A stretch of 64,000 bases of DNA from Spirochaetales bacterium (GTDB lineage Bacteria; Spirochaetota; Spirochaetia; Sphaerochaetales; Sphaerochaetaceae): assembly GCA_017614375.1 (NCBI GenBank), contig JAGABZ010000007.1:107418-171417 (forward strand), read 5' to 3'. The notes under the pieces were generated by a model, which was not told where the DNA came from, did no database searches, and worked only from the letters and a program-made list of their open reading frames with translations. The translations under genes and the position numbers were made by a program. Of this stretch, positions 42,308 to 51,279 are shown one piece after another (within the stretch, counting starts at the first letter, position 1; each line of letters opens with the position of its first letter).

Positions 42308-43858
42308 ATGGGTATCGACGTCAAGAATCTCCACCCGCTGGAAGTCAGGCTTCTGCGTTTCGCCGAGGCGGGAAAGGATATCACGGCCCAGCTTCTGACA
42401 GACGGTCTGCACTACAACATCGGTCAGTGCAACCAGTCGTTCAGCTGGCTCTGCGGCAGAGGCTGTCTGGAGGAAACCGGCAGACAGCAGAAGATTGTCT
42501 ATGAAATCACCGAGACCGGAAGGCAGCAGGCCGAATCCGGCACCCCAGTGGAGAGGATTTTCCTCCTTCTGAAGGCCGATGGTCCACATACCCTGCCCCA
42601 GATTGCCTCCAGACTCGGGCTGGAGCAGGCCGACGTGGGTTCATCGTTCGGACAGCTGTTAAAGGCCAAGGCCGCCTCGATGAACGCCGAAAAGCAGGCC
42701 TGCGTCGCCCCCGATGCCGTCCTGCCGGAGGAAACACAGGTTCTGGCATCCTTGCTTAGGGCCGCCGCCGACAGGCCGGACGGTTGTCTGGTGGACCTGG
42801 AACTCGATGAGCAGCAGAAGCGGGTCATCGCCGCCAACGCCAAAAAGCGCGGTGCTGCCCAGTCCCCGTTCAAGTCCGCCGAGAGGGAGGAAATCACCTA
42901 CCGTCTGACCGAAACCGGAATACAGACCAGACAGGCCGTAATCGACTCCAATATCACCGGAGACGAACTGGCCGAACTCACCCCGCAGATAATCGCCTCC
43001 GGAGCGTGGAAGACTTCTTCCTTCCGCCCGTACAGCGTGAACGCCCCGGTTTCCAGGCTGGTGCCCGGCAGGCTCAACCCCTACGGTGAGTACCTGCAGT
43101 GGGTCAAGGACAAGCTCTGCGCCCTGGGATTCGAGGAATTCGACGGACCGCTCGTGGAGAACGAGTTCTGGAACGGCGATGCCCTGTTCATGCCCCAGTT
43201 CCACAGCGCCAGGGACATCCACGATGTCTACTACGTCAAGGAGCCCCGCCACTGCCGCGAGATCGAGCAGCCCTGGCTTGACAACGTCGCCCGCACCCAC
43301 GAGGACGGAGCCGACACGGGTTCCCGCGGCTGGGGCTATCATTTCGACCATGAATTCACCCGCCGCCAGGTCCTGCGCAGCCAGGGGACCGTACTTTCGG
43401 CCCACCAGCTGACAAAGGCCCGCGTTCCGGGCAAGTACTTCGGAATCGTCCGCTGCTTCAGATATGACGAGGTCAACGCCACACACGGCGCGGACTTCTA
43501 CCAGACCGAGGGAATCGTCCTCGGCGAGGATGTGAACCTCAGGTCCCTGCTCGGACTGCTCAAGATGTTCGCCACCGAAATCGCCGGGGCCGAAGAGGTC
43601 AAGTACGTACCCGGCTACTTCCCCTTCACCGAGCCTTCGATCGAGGTCCACATCAAGCACCCCGTCCTGGGTTGGTTCGAACTGGGAGGAAGCGGAATCT
43701 TCCGCCCCGAGGTGACCAGGCCGCTGGGAATCGACGTGCCGGTCCTGGCCTGGGGTCTGGGAATCGACCGCATGGCCCTGATGCACCTGGGACTGAATGA
43801 CCTGAGGGAACTCTTCTCACCCAACATCGACAGCGTACGGACAAGGAGGGGAAACTGA
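42308..43858 (+). CDS. pheS: Phenylalanyl-tRNA synthetase alpha subunit, archaeal type
   Basis: 516 residues, longer than the bacterial PheS (about 330-350) and with the N-terminal winged-helix repeats of the archaeal/eukaryotic alpha chain. Catalytic class II motifs include MPQFHSARDIHDVYYV, the motif 2 region IVRCFRYDEVNATHGADFYQTEG and motif 3 AWGLGIDRMALMHLG. AGGAG precedes the ATG. It overlaps pheT by one base (TGATG). Spirochaetes are known to have replaced the bacterial enzyme with this type by horizontal transfer. Confidence 0.93.
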   Translation: MGIDVKNLHPLEVRLLRFAEAGKDITAQLLTDGLHYNIGQCNQSFSWLCGRGCLEETGRQQKIVYEITETGRQQAESGTPVERIFLLLKADGPHTLPQIASRLGLEQADVGSSFGQLLKAKAASMNAEKQACVAPDAVLPEETQVLASLLRAAADRPDGCLVDLELDEQQKRVIAANAKKRGAAQSPFKSAEREEITYRLTETGIQTRQAVIDSNITGDELAELTPQIIASGAWKTSSFRPYSVNAPVSRLVPGRLNPYGEYLQWVKDKLCALGFEEFDGPLVENEFWNGDALFMPQFHSARDIHDVYYVKEPRHCREIEQPWLDNVARTHEDGADTGSRGWGYHFDHEFTRRQVLRSQGTVLSAHQLTKARVPGKYFGIVRCFRYDEVNATHGADFYQTEGIVLGEDVNLRSLLGLLKMFATEIAGAEEVKYVPGYFPFTEPSIEVHIKHPVLGWFELGGSGIFRPEVTRPLGIDVPVLAWGLGIDRMALMHLGLNDLRELFSPNIDSVRTRRGN

Positions 43859-45555
43859 TGCCTAAAATCGAAACCACCGAAAGCCTGTTCTTCGGTCTGA
43901 TGGGCCGCACAATCGACGATGCCGGCCTCGAGGCCATCCTCCCCCGCGCAAAGGCCGAACTGGACGAGCACGATGCCGCCCAGAAGGTCATCAAGTTCGA
44001 GCTCAACGACACCAACCGCCCCGATTTGTGGTCCGCCGCGGGACTGGCCCGCCAGCTGAAGACCTACGAGAGCGCGCAGGTCCCCCTGTACGATTTCTTC
44101 TCCACCCCGCAGTGCACGATGGACAACGGGGGTAGGACCTTCATCTGCCACAAGGAGGCCGCCCCGGTGCGTGCCTTTTCCCTGGGATTCGCCGCCTCCG
44201 GCTGCACGGTGACCGAGGATATCCTTCTGGCCCTGATTCAGAGCCAGGAGAAGCTCTGCTTCAACTTCGGCCGAAAGAGGCGCACCATAGCCATGGGTAT
44301 CTACCGCAGCGACCTGATCAAGTTCCCGGTCCACTATACCGGGGCCGATCCTGACCGGACCCGTTTCACCCCGCTGGGGATGACCGAGGAGCTTTCCCTG
44401 CGCGAGATTCTCAAAAAGCATCCCAAAGGCCAGGAGTACGGCTACATCGTCGCCGACAAGCCGGTCTATCCGTACCTGTGCGACGACAACGGCGATACCC
44501 TGAGCTTCCCGCCGGTAATCAACAGCGCCCGCATCGGCGCCGTCGAGGTCGGGGACAGCAACCTCTTTGTCGAGATGAGCGGGCCGGAGCTCAAGGACCT
44601 GATCCTCTGTGCCTCGATCATGGCCTGCGATATGGCCGATCTGGGATTCGAGATCCTGCCGGTGAAGGTGATCTTCGAGACACCCAACCCGTTCGGCAGT
44701 GAACTGACCATCCCGTACTACTACCAGAAGCCCGCCTTCTGCACCAAGAGCAAACTGGCCCGGGTGTCGGGTCTGGCCCTCAGCGATGAGCAGATCGTCA
44801 AGGCCTTGGCCAGAATGGGCGTCCACGCCGTCACCGACAGCGACAACGTCTATGCCACGGTTCCGGAGTACCGGGATGACTTTTTGCACGAAGTCGACCT
44901 GATCGAGGACGTGATTATCGGACACGGGCTGGAGAACTTCACCCCGGTGATGAACCTCGACTTCACCATCGGCCGCCTGTCCCCCGCCGAGGAACTGAGC
45001 CGCAAGGTCAAGGACATCATGGTGGGACTCGGTTTCCAGGAGATGATGTACAACTACCTCGGTTCGAAAAAGGAATACTGCGACCGGATGAACATCTCCG
45101 ACGAAAAGGCCATCCACATCGCCAACCCGATGAGCGAGAACTACGAGATGGTCCGCCCGTCGATCCTGCCGTGCCTGCTTGAGAGCGAGAGCGTCAGCGG
45201 ACACGCCGTCTATCCCCACTGCATCTTCGAGGTCGGAAAGGTCGCCTACCTTTGCCCGGAGGATAACAGCGGCACCGTCACCCGCAACAGTCTGGGGTTC
45301 TTCGCCTCGGACAGCCGCATCGGATTCAACCAGGTCAGCTCCTACGAAAACACGCTGATGTACTTCCTGCGCAAGGAGTATACGCTTCAGGCCCTGGAGA
45401 ACGACCCGCGGTTCATCGAGGGGCGCTGCGCCTCAATCATCTGCGACGGGAAAACCGTAGGCTGCTTCGGAGAGATCAACCCGGCGGTCCTGGAGAACTG
45501 GGGCTGCTCGATGCCCTCGATCGCCTGCGAAATCGACCTGGACGCCCTGCTCTGA
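43858..45555 (+). CDS. pheT: Phenylalanyl-tRNA synthetase beta subunit, archaeal type
   Basis: 565 residues, much shorter than bacterial PheT (about 790), with no N-terminal tRNA-binding OB domain or C-terminal anticodon-binding domain. B3/B4-like editing region in the first half (VGDSNLFVEMSGPELKDLIL), B5 and catalytic-like domain in the second (EILPVKVIFETPNPFG, NPMSENYEMVRPSILPCLL). AAGGAGG precedes the ATG. It forms the alpha2-beta2 enzyme with PheS. Confidence 0.93.
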   Translation: MPKIETTESLFFGLMGRTIDDAGLEAILPRAKAELDEHDAAQKVIKFELNDTNRPDLWSAAGLARQLKTYESAQVPLYDFFSTPQCTMDNGGRTFICHKEAAPVRAFSLGFAASGCTVTEDILLALIQSQEKLCFNFGRKRRTIAMGIYRSDLIKFPVHYTGADPDRTRFTPLGMTEELSLREILKKHPKGQEYGYIVADKPVYPYLCDDNGDTLSFPPVINSARIGAVEVGDSNLFVEMSGPELKDLILCASIMACDMADLGFEILPVKVIFETPNPFGSELTIPYYYQKPAFCTKSKLARVSGLALSDEQIVKALARMGVHAVTDSDNVYATVPEYRDDFLHEVDLIEDVIIGHGLENFTPVMNLDFTIGRLSPAEELSRKVKDIMVGLGFQEMMYNYLGSKKEYCDRMNISDEKAIHIANPMSENYEMVRPSILPCLLESESVSGHAVYPHCIFEVGKVAYLCPEDNSGTVTRNSLGFFASDSRIGFNQVSSYENTLMYFLRKEYTLQALENDPRFIEGRCASIICDGKTVGCFGEINPAVLENWGCSMPSIACEIDLDALL

Positions 45556-45567
45556 GCCGGAGGAAAG

Positions 45568-47532
45568 ATGGACCTGCTTCGTGCCTATGCCCTGATGTGG
45601 CGCTCACGCGCCTTTGAAGACGAGGTCGAAAGACTTTTCGCCAGGGGCGCCCTGTACGGGACGACCCATCTGGCCACCGGACAGGAGGCAGCCCAGGCAG
45701 GTCTGTGCATGGCCCTGGATGACGAGGACTGGATCATGTCGACCCACCGCTGCCACGGATACGCCGTGTGCAGGGGCACCGACACATACAGGCTTTTCTG
45801 CGAGCTTTTCGGCTCCCGTCACGGAGTGTGCAAAGGCCTGGCGGGAAGCATGCACTTCCAGGACACAGCCCGGCACAACGCCGGCTCAAGCGCCATCGTC
45901 GGCAGCGGAATCCCTCCCGCCGCGGGCATCGCCCTGACTTTGAAAAGGCACGGGAAAAATAACATCAGCGTCTCGATCTTCGGAGACGGAGCCTGCTCAC
46001 GCGGGACGCTTCACGAGACGATGAACCTCTGCGCCGTCTGGCATCTGCCCCTGCTGTTCTTCTGCGAGAACAACCTCTACGGGATGAGCGCTTCATCCTC
46101 GAGGATGATCAGCACCGACAGCATATCAGCCAGGGCAGCAGGCTACGGCATCGCCCACGAAACGGTGGACGGAAATGACGTAGAGGCCGTGTATAACGCG
46201 GTGAAAAAGGCACGGGAGTACATCGTTTCGAATCAGGAGCCTTACTTTCTGGAGGTGCTTACCTACCGTCAGAAGGGCCATTCGAAAAACGACAGATGCG
46301 TCTACCGCACCCGTGAGGAGGAGCAGTACTGGCTGCAGCGCGACCCGATTGCTCTGCTGGAAAAGAATCTGCTCAACTCCGGCAAGGTGACCGAAAATGA
46401 GCTTAAGGCCATCCGCGACGCGGAAAAGGAAACCGTTTCCGAGGCCCTGATTCTGGCCGAGGGTGTAAAGGACGAGGTCCTGAGCATCGACGAGGCGCGG
46501 AATCTGACCATGGCACCGGAAACCTTCTTCGGGCCTCAGCCCCATCCTACGCCGGGAAAGGTCACGCTCTCGTTCAGGGAGGCCCTGCGCCTGGCCCTGG
46601 ATCTGGAGATGGACTGCGACGAGGACGTGATTCTCATGGGTGAGGACATCGGGGCCTACGGCGGCTGTTTCAAGGTCACGGGCGATCTGTACCTCAAGCA
46701 TCCCGACCAGATTCTCGAGACACCGGTAAGCGAGGAGAGTTTCTGCGGAGTCGCCGTCGGAAGCGCCAAGACGGGACTGCGGCCCGTAGTAGAGGTGATG
46801 TACGCCGATTTCTCGACCCTGATAAGCGACCCTGTCATAAACCACGCGGCAAAGAGCTGGTTCATGAGCGGCGGGAAGGTTTGCTGCCCGCTGGTCGTGA
46901 GACTTCCCGAGGGCTCGGGTACGGGACACGGACCGCAGCACACCCAGACTCCGGCGGCGATGTTCCTCAACGTTCCGGGACTGATTGTCCTGGCCCCGTC
47001 CTGTCCGCAGGACGCCTACGGGCTGCTTACCCTGGCCATCCGGAGCAACAACCCGGTGATTTTCCTCGAGCACAAACTCCTCTACCCCGAGACCCAGACG
47101 TTCGACCCGTCCGAACCGGTTCTGCCGATCGGAAAGGCCCGCGTGGCCAGGACCGGAAAGGACGTGACCCTGATCGCCTACTCGCAGGCTGTCAACGTAT
47201 GTCTGAACGCTGCGTCCCTACTGGAGAAGCAGGGCGTTTCGGCCGAGGTAATCGATTTGCGCAGTCTGAAGCCTCTGGATACACAGACGATCCTTGAGTC
47301 GGTGAGAAAAACAGGCCGGGCCGTGATCGTCCAGTGGGCAAACTCCGTAGCTTCGGCTTCATCCGAAGTCGAATCGGTCATATGCTCCGACGCGGAGGCC
47401 TTTGAGGCACTAAAGAAACCGGTAATCAGGCTCTGCTCCGAAGAGTGCCCCACTCCGTTCTCAAAACCGCTTGAAAAGGCGTACAACCCCGGCCCGAAGC
47501 AGGTGGCGGACGCCGTACTGGGATTGTTCTGA
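45568..47532 (+). CDS. Fused E1 alpha-beta 2-oxoacid (acetoin/pyruvate-type) dehydrogenase
   Basis: 654 residues. The first half (1-310) is an E1 alpha chain with the thiamine diphosphate motif GDGACSRGTLHETMN and RQKGHSKNDRCVYR; the second half (about 330-654) is an E1 beta chain (GEDIGAYGGCFKVT, LPEGSGTGHGPQHTQTPAA, SLKPLDTQT). These are separate polypeptides in most acetoin or pyruvate dehydrogenases. It starts 12 bp after pheT with GGAGG and is probably in the same transcript. No complete E2 is nearby; lpdA at 18.6 kb could supply E3. Substrate could be pyruvate, acetoin or a branched-chain oxoacid. Confidence 0.87.
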   Translation: MDLLRAYALMWRSRAFEDEVERLFARGALYGTTHLATGQEAAQAGLCMALDDEDWIMSTHRCHGYAVCRGTDTYRLFCELFGSRHGVCKGLAGSMHFQDTARHNAGSSAIVGSGIPPAAGIALTLKRHGKNNISVSIFGDGACSRGTLHETMNLCAVWHLPLLFFCENNLYGMSASSSRMISTDSISARAAGYGIAHETVDGNDVEAVYNAVKKAREYIVSNQEPYFLEVLTYRQKGHSKNDRCVYRTREEEQYWLQRDPIALLEKNLLNSGKVTENELKAIRDAEKETVSEALILAEGVKDEVLSIDEARNLTMAPETFFGPQPHPTPGKVTLSFREALRLALDLEMDCDEDVILMGEDIGAYGGCFKVTGDLYLKHPDQILETPVSEESFCGVAVGSAKTGLRPVVEVMYADFSTLISDPVINHAAKSWFMSGGKVCCPLVVRLPEGSGTGHGPQHTQTPAAMFLNVPGLIVLAPSCPQDAYGLLTLAIRSNNPVIFLEHKLLYPETQTFDPSEPVLPIGKARVARTGKDVTLIAYSQAVNVCLNAASLLEKQGVSAEVIDLRSLKPLDTQTILESVRKTGRAVIVQWANSVASASSEVESVICSDAEAFEALKKPVIRLCSEECPTPFSKPLEKAYNPGPKQVADAVLGLF

Positions 47533-47533
47533 A

Positions 47534-48157
47534 TCAGACCAGAGCAGACAGTGCACCGGTGACAATCAGATAGTAAACAACCATTCTGACCGACCTGAAC
47601 AGACAGGCGGCACTTACCCGTCCGAAGGGGACTTTCATCATCCCGGCCAGCCAGCAGGTCACCGAATAGGGAATCGGGGTCAGCGCGCCGATGACGACGG
47701 CCCAGGCACCGTAGCGGCGGATCATCCTCTGCCCGTCTTCGGAAAAGCTTCCGGTGACTTTTCTGACAAACGGTGTGTGTCCCAGCAACCTGCCAATCCA
47801 GTAGCCGCCGATTCCTCCGAGGATGCTGGCGACGCTTACGACCCCGAGAAACAGAACGGGGTCCCACTGTGAGGCGAAGGGGAAAAACAGGTCAACCGAG
47901 AGCGGGACGATTATCGTGTCGATTATCAGGGTGAAGCCGAACACTCCGGGCAGCCCGAGCTTTTCGGTAATGAAAGCAGCCACGCTGTCCATGTTTTCGC
48001 GCAGGATAAGCGCTATGCCCCCGAAGACCAGCAGAAAAAGGCAGAGGATCACGACCATGCTCAGAATCAGCCTGCCCCAGCGCACCGAACCGTCCTCACG
48101 GACCATGCCGCTGGAGGAGATCAACGACTTCAGACTCAGCTTCGGATTATCTTCCAT
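47534..48157 (-). CDS. VTT/DedA-family membrane protein
   Basis: 207 residues with about five hydrophobic segments. The GGIGGYWIGRLLG motif and the re-entrant ALTPIPYSVTCWLAGM segment match the VTT (SNARE-associated/DedA) fold, which in some members flips or transports lipids. A 30-residue polar N-terminus precedes the first membrane helix. Its ATG overlaps the end of the AlaX-like gene by 11 bp and has GGAGG upstream. It is convergent with the E1 gene. Confidence 0.82.
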   Translation of the reverse strand: MEDNPKLSLKSLISSSGMVREDGSVRWGRLILSMVVILCLFLLVFGGIALILRENMDSVAAFITEKLGLPGVFGFTLIIDTIIVPLSVDLFFPFASQWDPVLFLGVVSVASILGGIGGYWIGRLLGHTPFVRKVTGSFSEDGQRMIRRYGAWAVVIGALTPIPYSVTCWLAGMMKVPFGRVSAACLFRSVRMVVYYLIVTGALSALV

Positions 48158-49454
48158 CAGTCAGCCTCCGCAGGTACTCCACTGCCTTTTCGCTCCAGGC
48201 CCTGCAGTCCCCGCCGCAGGGGGCGACTCCCTGATACAGAGGGGGCCTGCCGCCGCCTTTGCACCCGGAGCCGTCCAGAACCTCCGCCTTGAAATCGGGG
48301 AAGGACAGCTGGACATCAAAGCCCTTGAACACCACGGCCCAGAGCATCCGGCCGTCCTGAATCCGGGCGGCGGCCAGGGCGATGCGGTCAAAGCCGCAGG
48401 CGCTTTCGGCCAGGACCTTAAGCGGGAGTTCGCCCTCCCCCTGCTCCGGCAGAACGATGGCCGCAAACGGCTTATCTTCTGTAATTTCGGCTTCGATTAT
48501 GCGCTTTGCGAGCATCGTCTGAAGTCTGTACTTTTCATTTCGCTCCTGTGTCAGAGAGGCAATCAGGGTCTCGGCTTTGCCGGCAAGTTCCTCCGGCCTG
48601 GCCGAGTGGACCGCGCACAACGAGCCTATTATCGCGTGCTCCTCATCCACCCTGCGGTAGGCCCGCTGCCCGCAGAGAAAGGCCAGGCGGACGTTTCCCC
48701 TGATCTTCTCCTCCGACTCGAAGACAATCAGCCCGATTTCACCTAGAGAACCGACATGGACCCCTCCGCAGGCGCTGGTGTCCGTGCCCTCAGCAATCCG
48801 CACCAGCCGGACATCGGTATCGACCTTTGCCGGGCGCCTGAGGCCCAGGCTCCGGGCCTCGGAGTTGGATACTATGCAGGTGCTGACTGCGAGGTTCCGG
48901 CCGATGCAGGCATTTGCCCGGTCGACCAGGTCCATCACATCCTGCCGTGAGACCTCGGGTCGGGAGACTTCGATTGTCAGAAAGCCCTCGGCCAGATGCA
49001 CCGATACGGTTCCGATTCCGAAGTCCGTGTAGAGAATCCCGCTCAGCAGGTGCTGGGCGGTGTGGGTCTGCATCAGGGTGTATCTGTGCTCCCAATCCAG
49101 TTCGACCTCGACGGCATCCCCAGGCTTCAGGGTTCCTTCGGGACAGAGAACATGGTGGACGGGTACTATTCCAAGACCGCCGTCGCTGTCGGATTCAACA
49201 GTTGTTGCATCTGCGTGCCGCACGTTGTTGCTCTTTTTCACGGTGTCGGCTATCCGGTATTCCCTGCCGCCGAAACAGAGCCTTCCGCGGTCCCCCGCCT
49301 GTCCCCCGCCCTCGGGGTAGAACACGGTTCTGTCCAGTACGACCGCCTGAATCGGGCAGTCATCAAGGACTTGCCCGGAAACAGGAGATACCGAGATGAC
49401 CGTTGCCGCCGTGCGTCTGAGGTACGGGTCGCGGTAGTAGAGAAGTTGTTCCAT
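48147..49454 (-). CDS. AlaX-type alanyl-tRNA editing protein (long form)
   Basis: 435 residues. The zinc-binding HTAQHLLSG (HxxxH) and SACGGVHVG (CxxxH) motifs of the AlaRS editing domain are intact, preceded by FYPEGGGQAGDRG and followed by a DHHA1-like C-terminal domain ending near GGGRPPLYQG. It would deacylate Ser-tRNA(Ala) or Gly-tRNA(Ala) in trans. The ATG at 49454 is one base after the predicted transcription start; a GTG at 49463 lies before it and inside the promoter spacing. Confidence 0.88.
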   Translation of the reverse strand: MEQLLYYRDPYLRRTAATVISVSPVSGQVLDDCPIQAVVLDRTVFYPEGGGQAGDRGRLCFGGREYRIADTVKKSNNVRHADATTVESDSDGGLGIVPVHHVLCPEGTLKPGDAVEVELDWEHRYTLMQTHTAQHLLSGILYTDFGIGTVSVHLAEGFLTIEVSRPEVSRQDVMDLVDRANACIGRNLAVSTCIVSNSEARSLGLRRPAKVDTDVRLVRIAEGTDTSACGGVHVGSLGEIGLIVFESEEKIRGNVRLAFLCGQRAYRRVDEEHAIIGSLCAVHSARPEELAGKAETLIASLTQERNEKYRLQTMLAKRIIEAEITEDKPFAAIVLPEQGEGELPLKVLAESACGFDRIALAAARIQDGRMLWAVVFKGFDVQLSFPDFKAEVLDGSGCKGGGRPPLYQGVAPCGGDCRAWSEKAVEYLRRLTDGR

Positions 49455-49461
49455 CACAAAC

Positions 49462-49498
49462 ACTATATCTTGTCCAACGACGTAACTTCAATTATCCT
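49462..49498. promoter_or_regulatory. Overlapping divergent promoters (AlaX-like gene / 49523 gene)
   Basis: Minus strand: TTGAAG (49486-49491), 18-bp spacer, TATAGT (49462-49467), giving a one-base leader for the AlaX gene. Plus strand: TTGTCC (49470-49475), 17-bp spacer, TATCCT (49493-49498), giving an 18-base leader with GCGAGG for the 49523 gene. The two promoters interleave, so they may compete. Confidence 0.55.
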
Positions 49499-49522
49499 TT
49501 TATGCAAATAAGCGAGGTTCCT

Positions 49523-50098
49523 ATGGCCAGAATCAAAACGGCTCTCGAATTGGCGATGGAGCGGATGCAGGACATCCGGGTCGACGAGGATAAAATCCGG
49601 CGCCGGAATCTCATTTCCCGGGCCCGCACTCTGGCCGGCTCGTTCCTTTCCGACGAGAGGCTCCTGCCCGAGGATCTGGGCAAGTCCTTGTCGGACTTCC
49701 CCCCTGAGCAGCTTTCAGAGGCAAAGCAGGCGATCAACGAGACCGTGCTGATGAACCTCTCCCTGCCTGCGGCGGCGGAGTTCAAGGCCCGCAATCAGCG
49801 CCTGGCCCTGCTGCTGAGCACGGTCAACCCGGACAATACCCAGGCCATCGCCCTGGCCGGGCAGATATGCTCGCTTGAGGAGCAGTACTGGGAGGACCAG
49901 TCTTCGCTGCTGGACAACCTCAAGCAGCAGTACCGTGACGCCCTCGAGCGCTCGGGAACGGCTCCGGAGCAGAACAAGGACTTTCTCAAAATCTACCAGC
50001 AGAGCAGCCAGCAGATGAACGCCCAGTACGCCGCGGCCCTGTCCCGGGCAAAGGCGCAGCTTTCAATGCTGCTCGGAATCGATAATACTGCAGGATAA
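49523..50098 (+). CDS. Conserved-looking hypothetical helical protein
   Basis: 191 residues, highly charged and predicted almost wholly alpha-helical: MARIKTALELAMERMQDIRVDEDKIRRR, a Leu/Ala-rich middle (LALLLSTVNPDNTQAIALAGQICSLEEQY) and a Gln-rich C-terminal helix. It may form a coiled coil. No signal peptide, cysteine pair or enzyme motif. GCGAGG precedes the ATG at 49523. Codon use and composition match the neighbouring core genes. The family and function are unknown to me. Confidence 0.65.
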   Translation: MARIKTALELAMERMQDIRVDEDKIRRRNLISRARTLAGSFLSDERLLPEDLGKSLSDFPPEQLSEAKQAINETVLMNLSLPAAAEFKARNQRLALLLSTVNPDNTQAIALAGQICSLEEQYWEDQSSLLDNLKQQYRDALERSGTAPEQNKDFLKIYQQSSQQMNAQYAAALSRAKAQLSMLLGIDNTAG

Positions 50099-50121
50099 GC
50101 CTGATAATACGGAGGACAAAG

Positions 50122-51264
50122 ATGTCATCTTACGCGGATGCATACAAGGATTGTGCATGGATTTCATTCGAAGATCTGCAGGCCTTCATGGTCGATGCCC
50201 TGAAGCACGCCGGGGTTCCTGAGGACGACGCGAAAATCATCGGCGACGTGCTGATCGAGTCGGACAAGCGGGGAATCGACAGCCACGGTATCGGACGCCT
50301 CAAGCCGATTTACATCGACCGCATCGACGCCGGGATTCTCAACCCGGTCACCAAGATCGACGTGATCAAGGATGAAAAGGCCTGCGCCGTCCTGGACGGC
50401 AACAACGGCATGGGCCACGTCGTGGCATACAGAGCCATGGGCATGGCCATCGAAAAGGCCAAAGAGTACGGCCTGGGCATGGTCGCGGTCCGCAACTCCA
50501 CCCACTACGGAATCGCCGGCTACTACGCCTCGATGGCGGTCAAGGCCGGGATGGTCGGAGTCACCGGAACCAACGCCCGCCCCTCGATCGCTCCTACATT
50601 CGGCGTAGAGAACATGCTCGGCACCAACCCGCTGACCTTCGGAATCCCCACCGACGAGCCTTTCCCCTTCATGCTTGACTGCGCCACCAGCGTTACCCAG
50701 AGGGGCAAGATCGAGGTCTATGGCCGCGCCAACAAGGAGCTGCCCCCCGGATGGGTCATCGGACTCGACGGAAATACCCGCACCGACACCCAGCAGGTCC
50801 TGGTCGACCTGACCTGCGGAAAGGCCGCCCTGGCTCCCCTCGGCGGAGTCGGAGACACCACCGCCGGATACAAGGGTTACGGCTACGCCACGGTGGTCGA
50901 GATTCTCAGCGCGGCGCTGCAAAAAGGTGCTTTCATGAAGGCCCTCAACGGCTTTGACGCCGACCATAACAGAATCCCCTATCCGCTCGGACATTTCTTC
51001 CTGGCAATCAACCCGGCTTTCTTCATGGGAGTCGAGACGTTCAAGCACATCGCCGGCGAAATCTGCCGCGGCCTGAGAGCTTCCCAGAAGGCTCCCGGAC
51101 AGGAGCGGATCTACACCCCGGGCGAGAAGGAATGGATTGCTTACAACTACCGCAGCGAGCACGGCTGCCCGGTTCCCGAGAGCCTGCAGCGGGTGATGGT
51201 CACCCTCCGCGACCGCTGGTCGATGCCCTATAAATGGGACTTTGAAAAGAACTTAGCCAAATAG
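50122..51264 (+). CDS. Ldh family (type-2 malate/L-lactate) dehydrogenase
   Basis: 380 residues. The family signatures include a DSHGIGRLKPIYIDRI segment, AVRNSTHYGIAGYYASMA with the catalytic histidine, GTNPLTFGIP and KGYGYATVVEILSAAL. This NAD(P)-dependent fold is unrelated to classical malate/lactate dehydrogenases and includes malate, ureidoglycolate and 2,3-diketogulonate dehydrogenases. It is followed after 15 bp by malic enzyme, so a malate role is attractive (inference). GGAGG is placed well before the ATG. Confidence 0.87.
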   Translation: MSSYADAYKDCAWISFEDLQAFMVDALKHAGVPEDDAKIIGDVLIESDKRGIDSHGIGRLKPIYIDRIDAGILNPVTKIDVIKDEKACAVLDGNNGMGHVVAYRAMGMAIEKAKEYGLGMVAVRNSTHYGIAGYYASMAVKAGMVGVTGTNARPSIAPTFGVENMLGTNPLTFGIPTDEPFPFMLDCATSVTQRGKIEVYGRANKELPPGWVIGLDGNTRTDTQQVLVDLTCGKAALAPLGGVGDTTAGYKGYGYATVVEILSAALQKGAFMKALNGFDADHNRIPYPLGHFFLAINPAFFMGVETFKHIAGEICRGLRASQKAPGQERIYTPGEKEWIAYNYRSEHGCPVPESLQRVMVTLRDRWSMPYKWDFEKNLAK

Positions 51265-51279
51265 TAAGGATACACAACA

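Noticed and set aside
42659..45219. Long antisense open frames over pheS and pheT
   Set aside because: Same explanation: GC-rich codon shadow of well-recognised genes.
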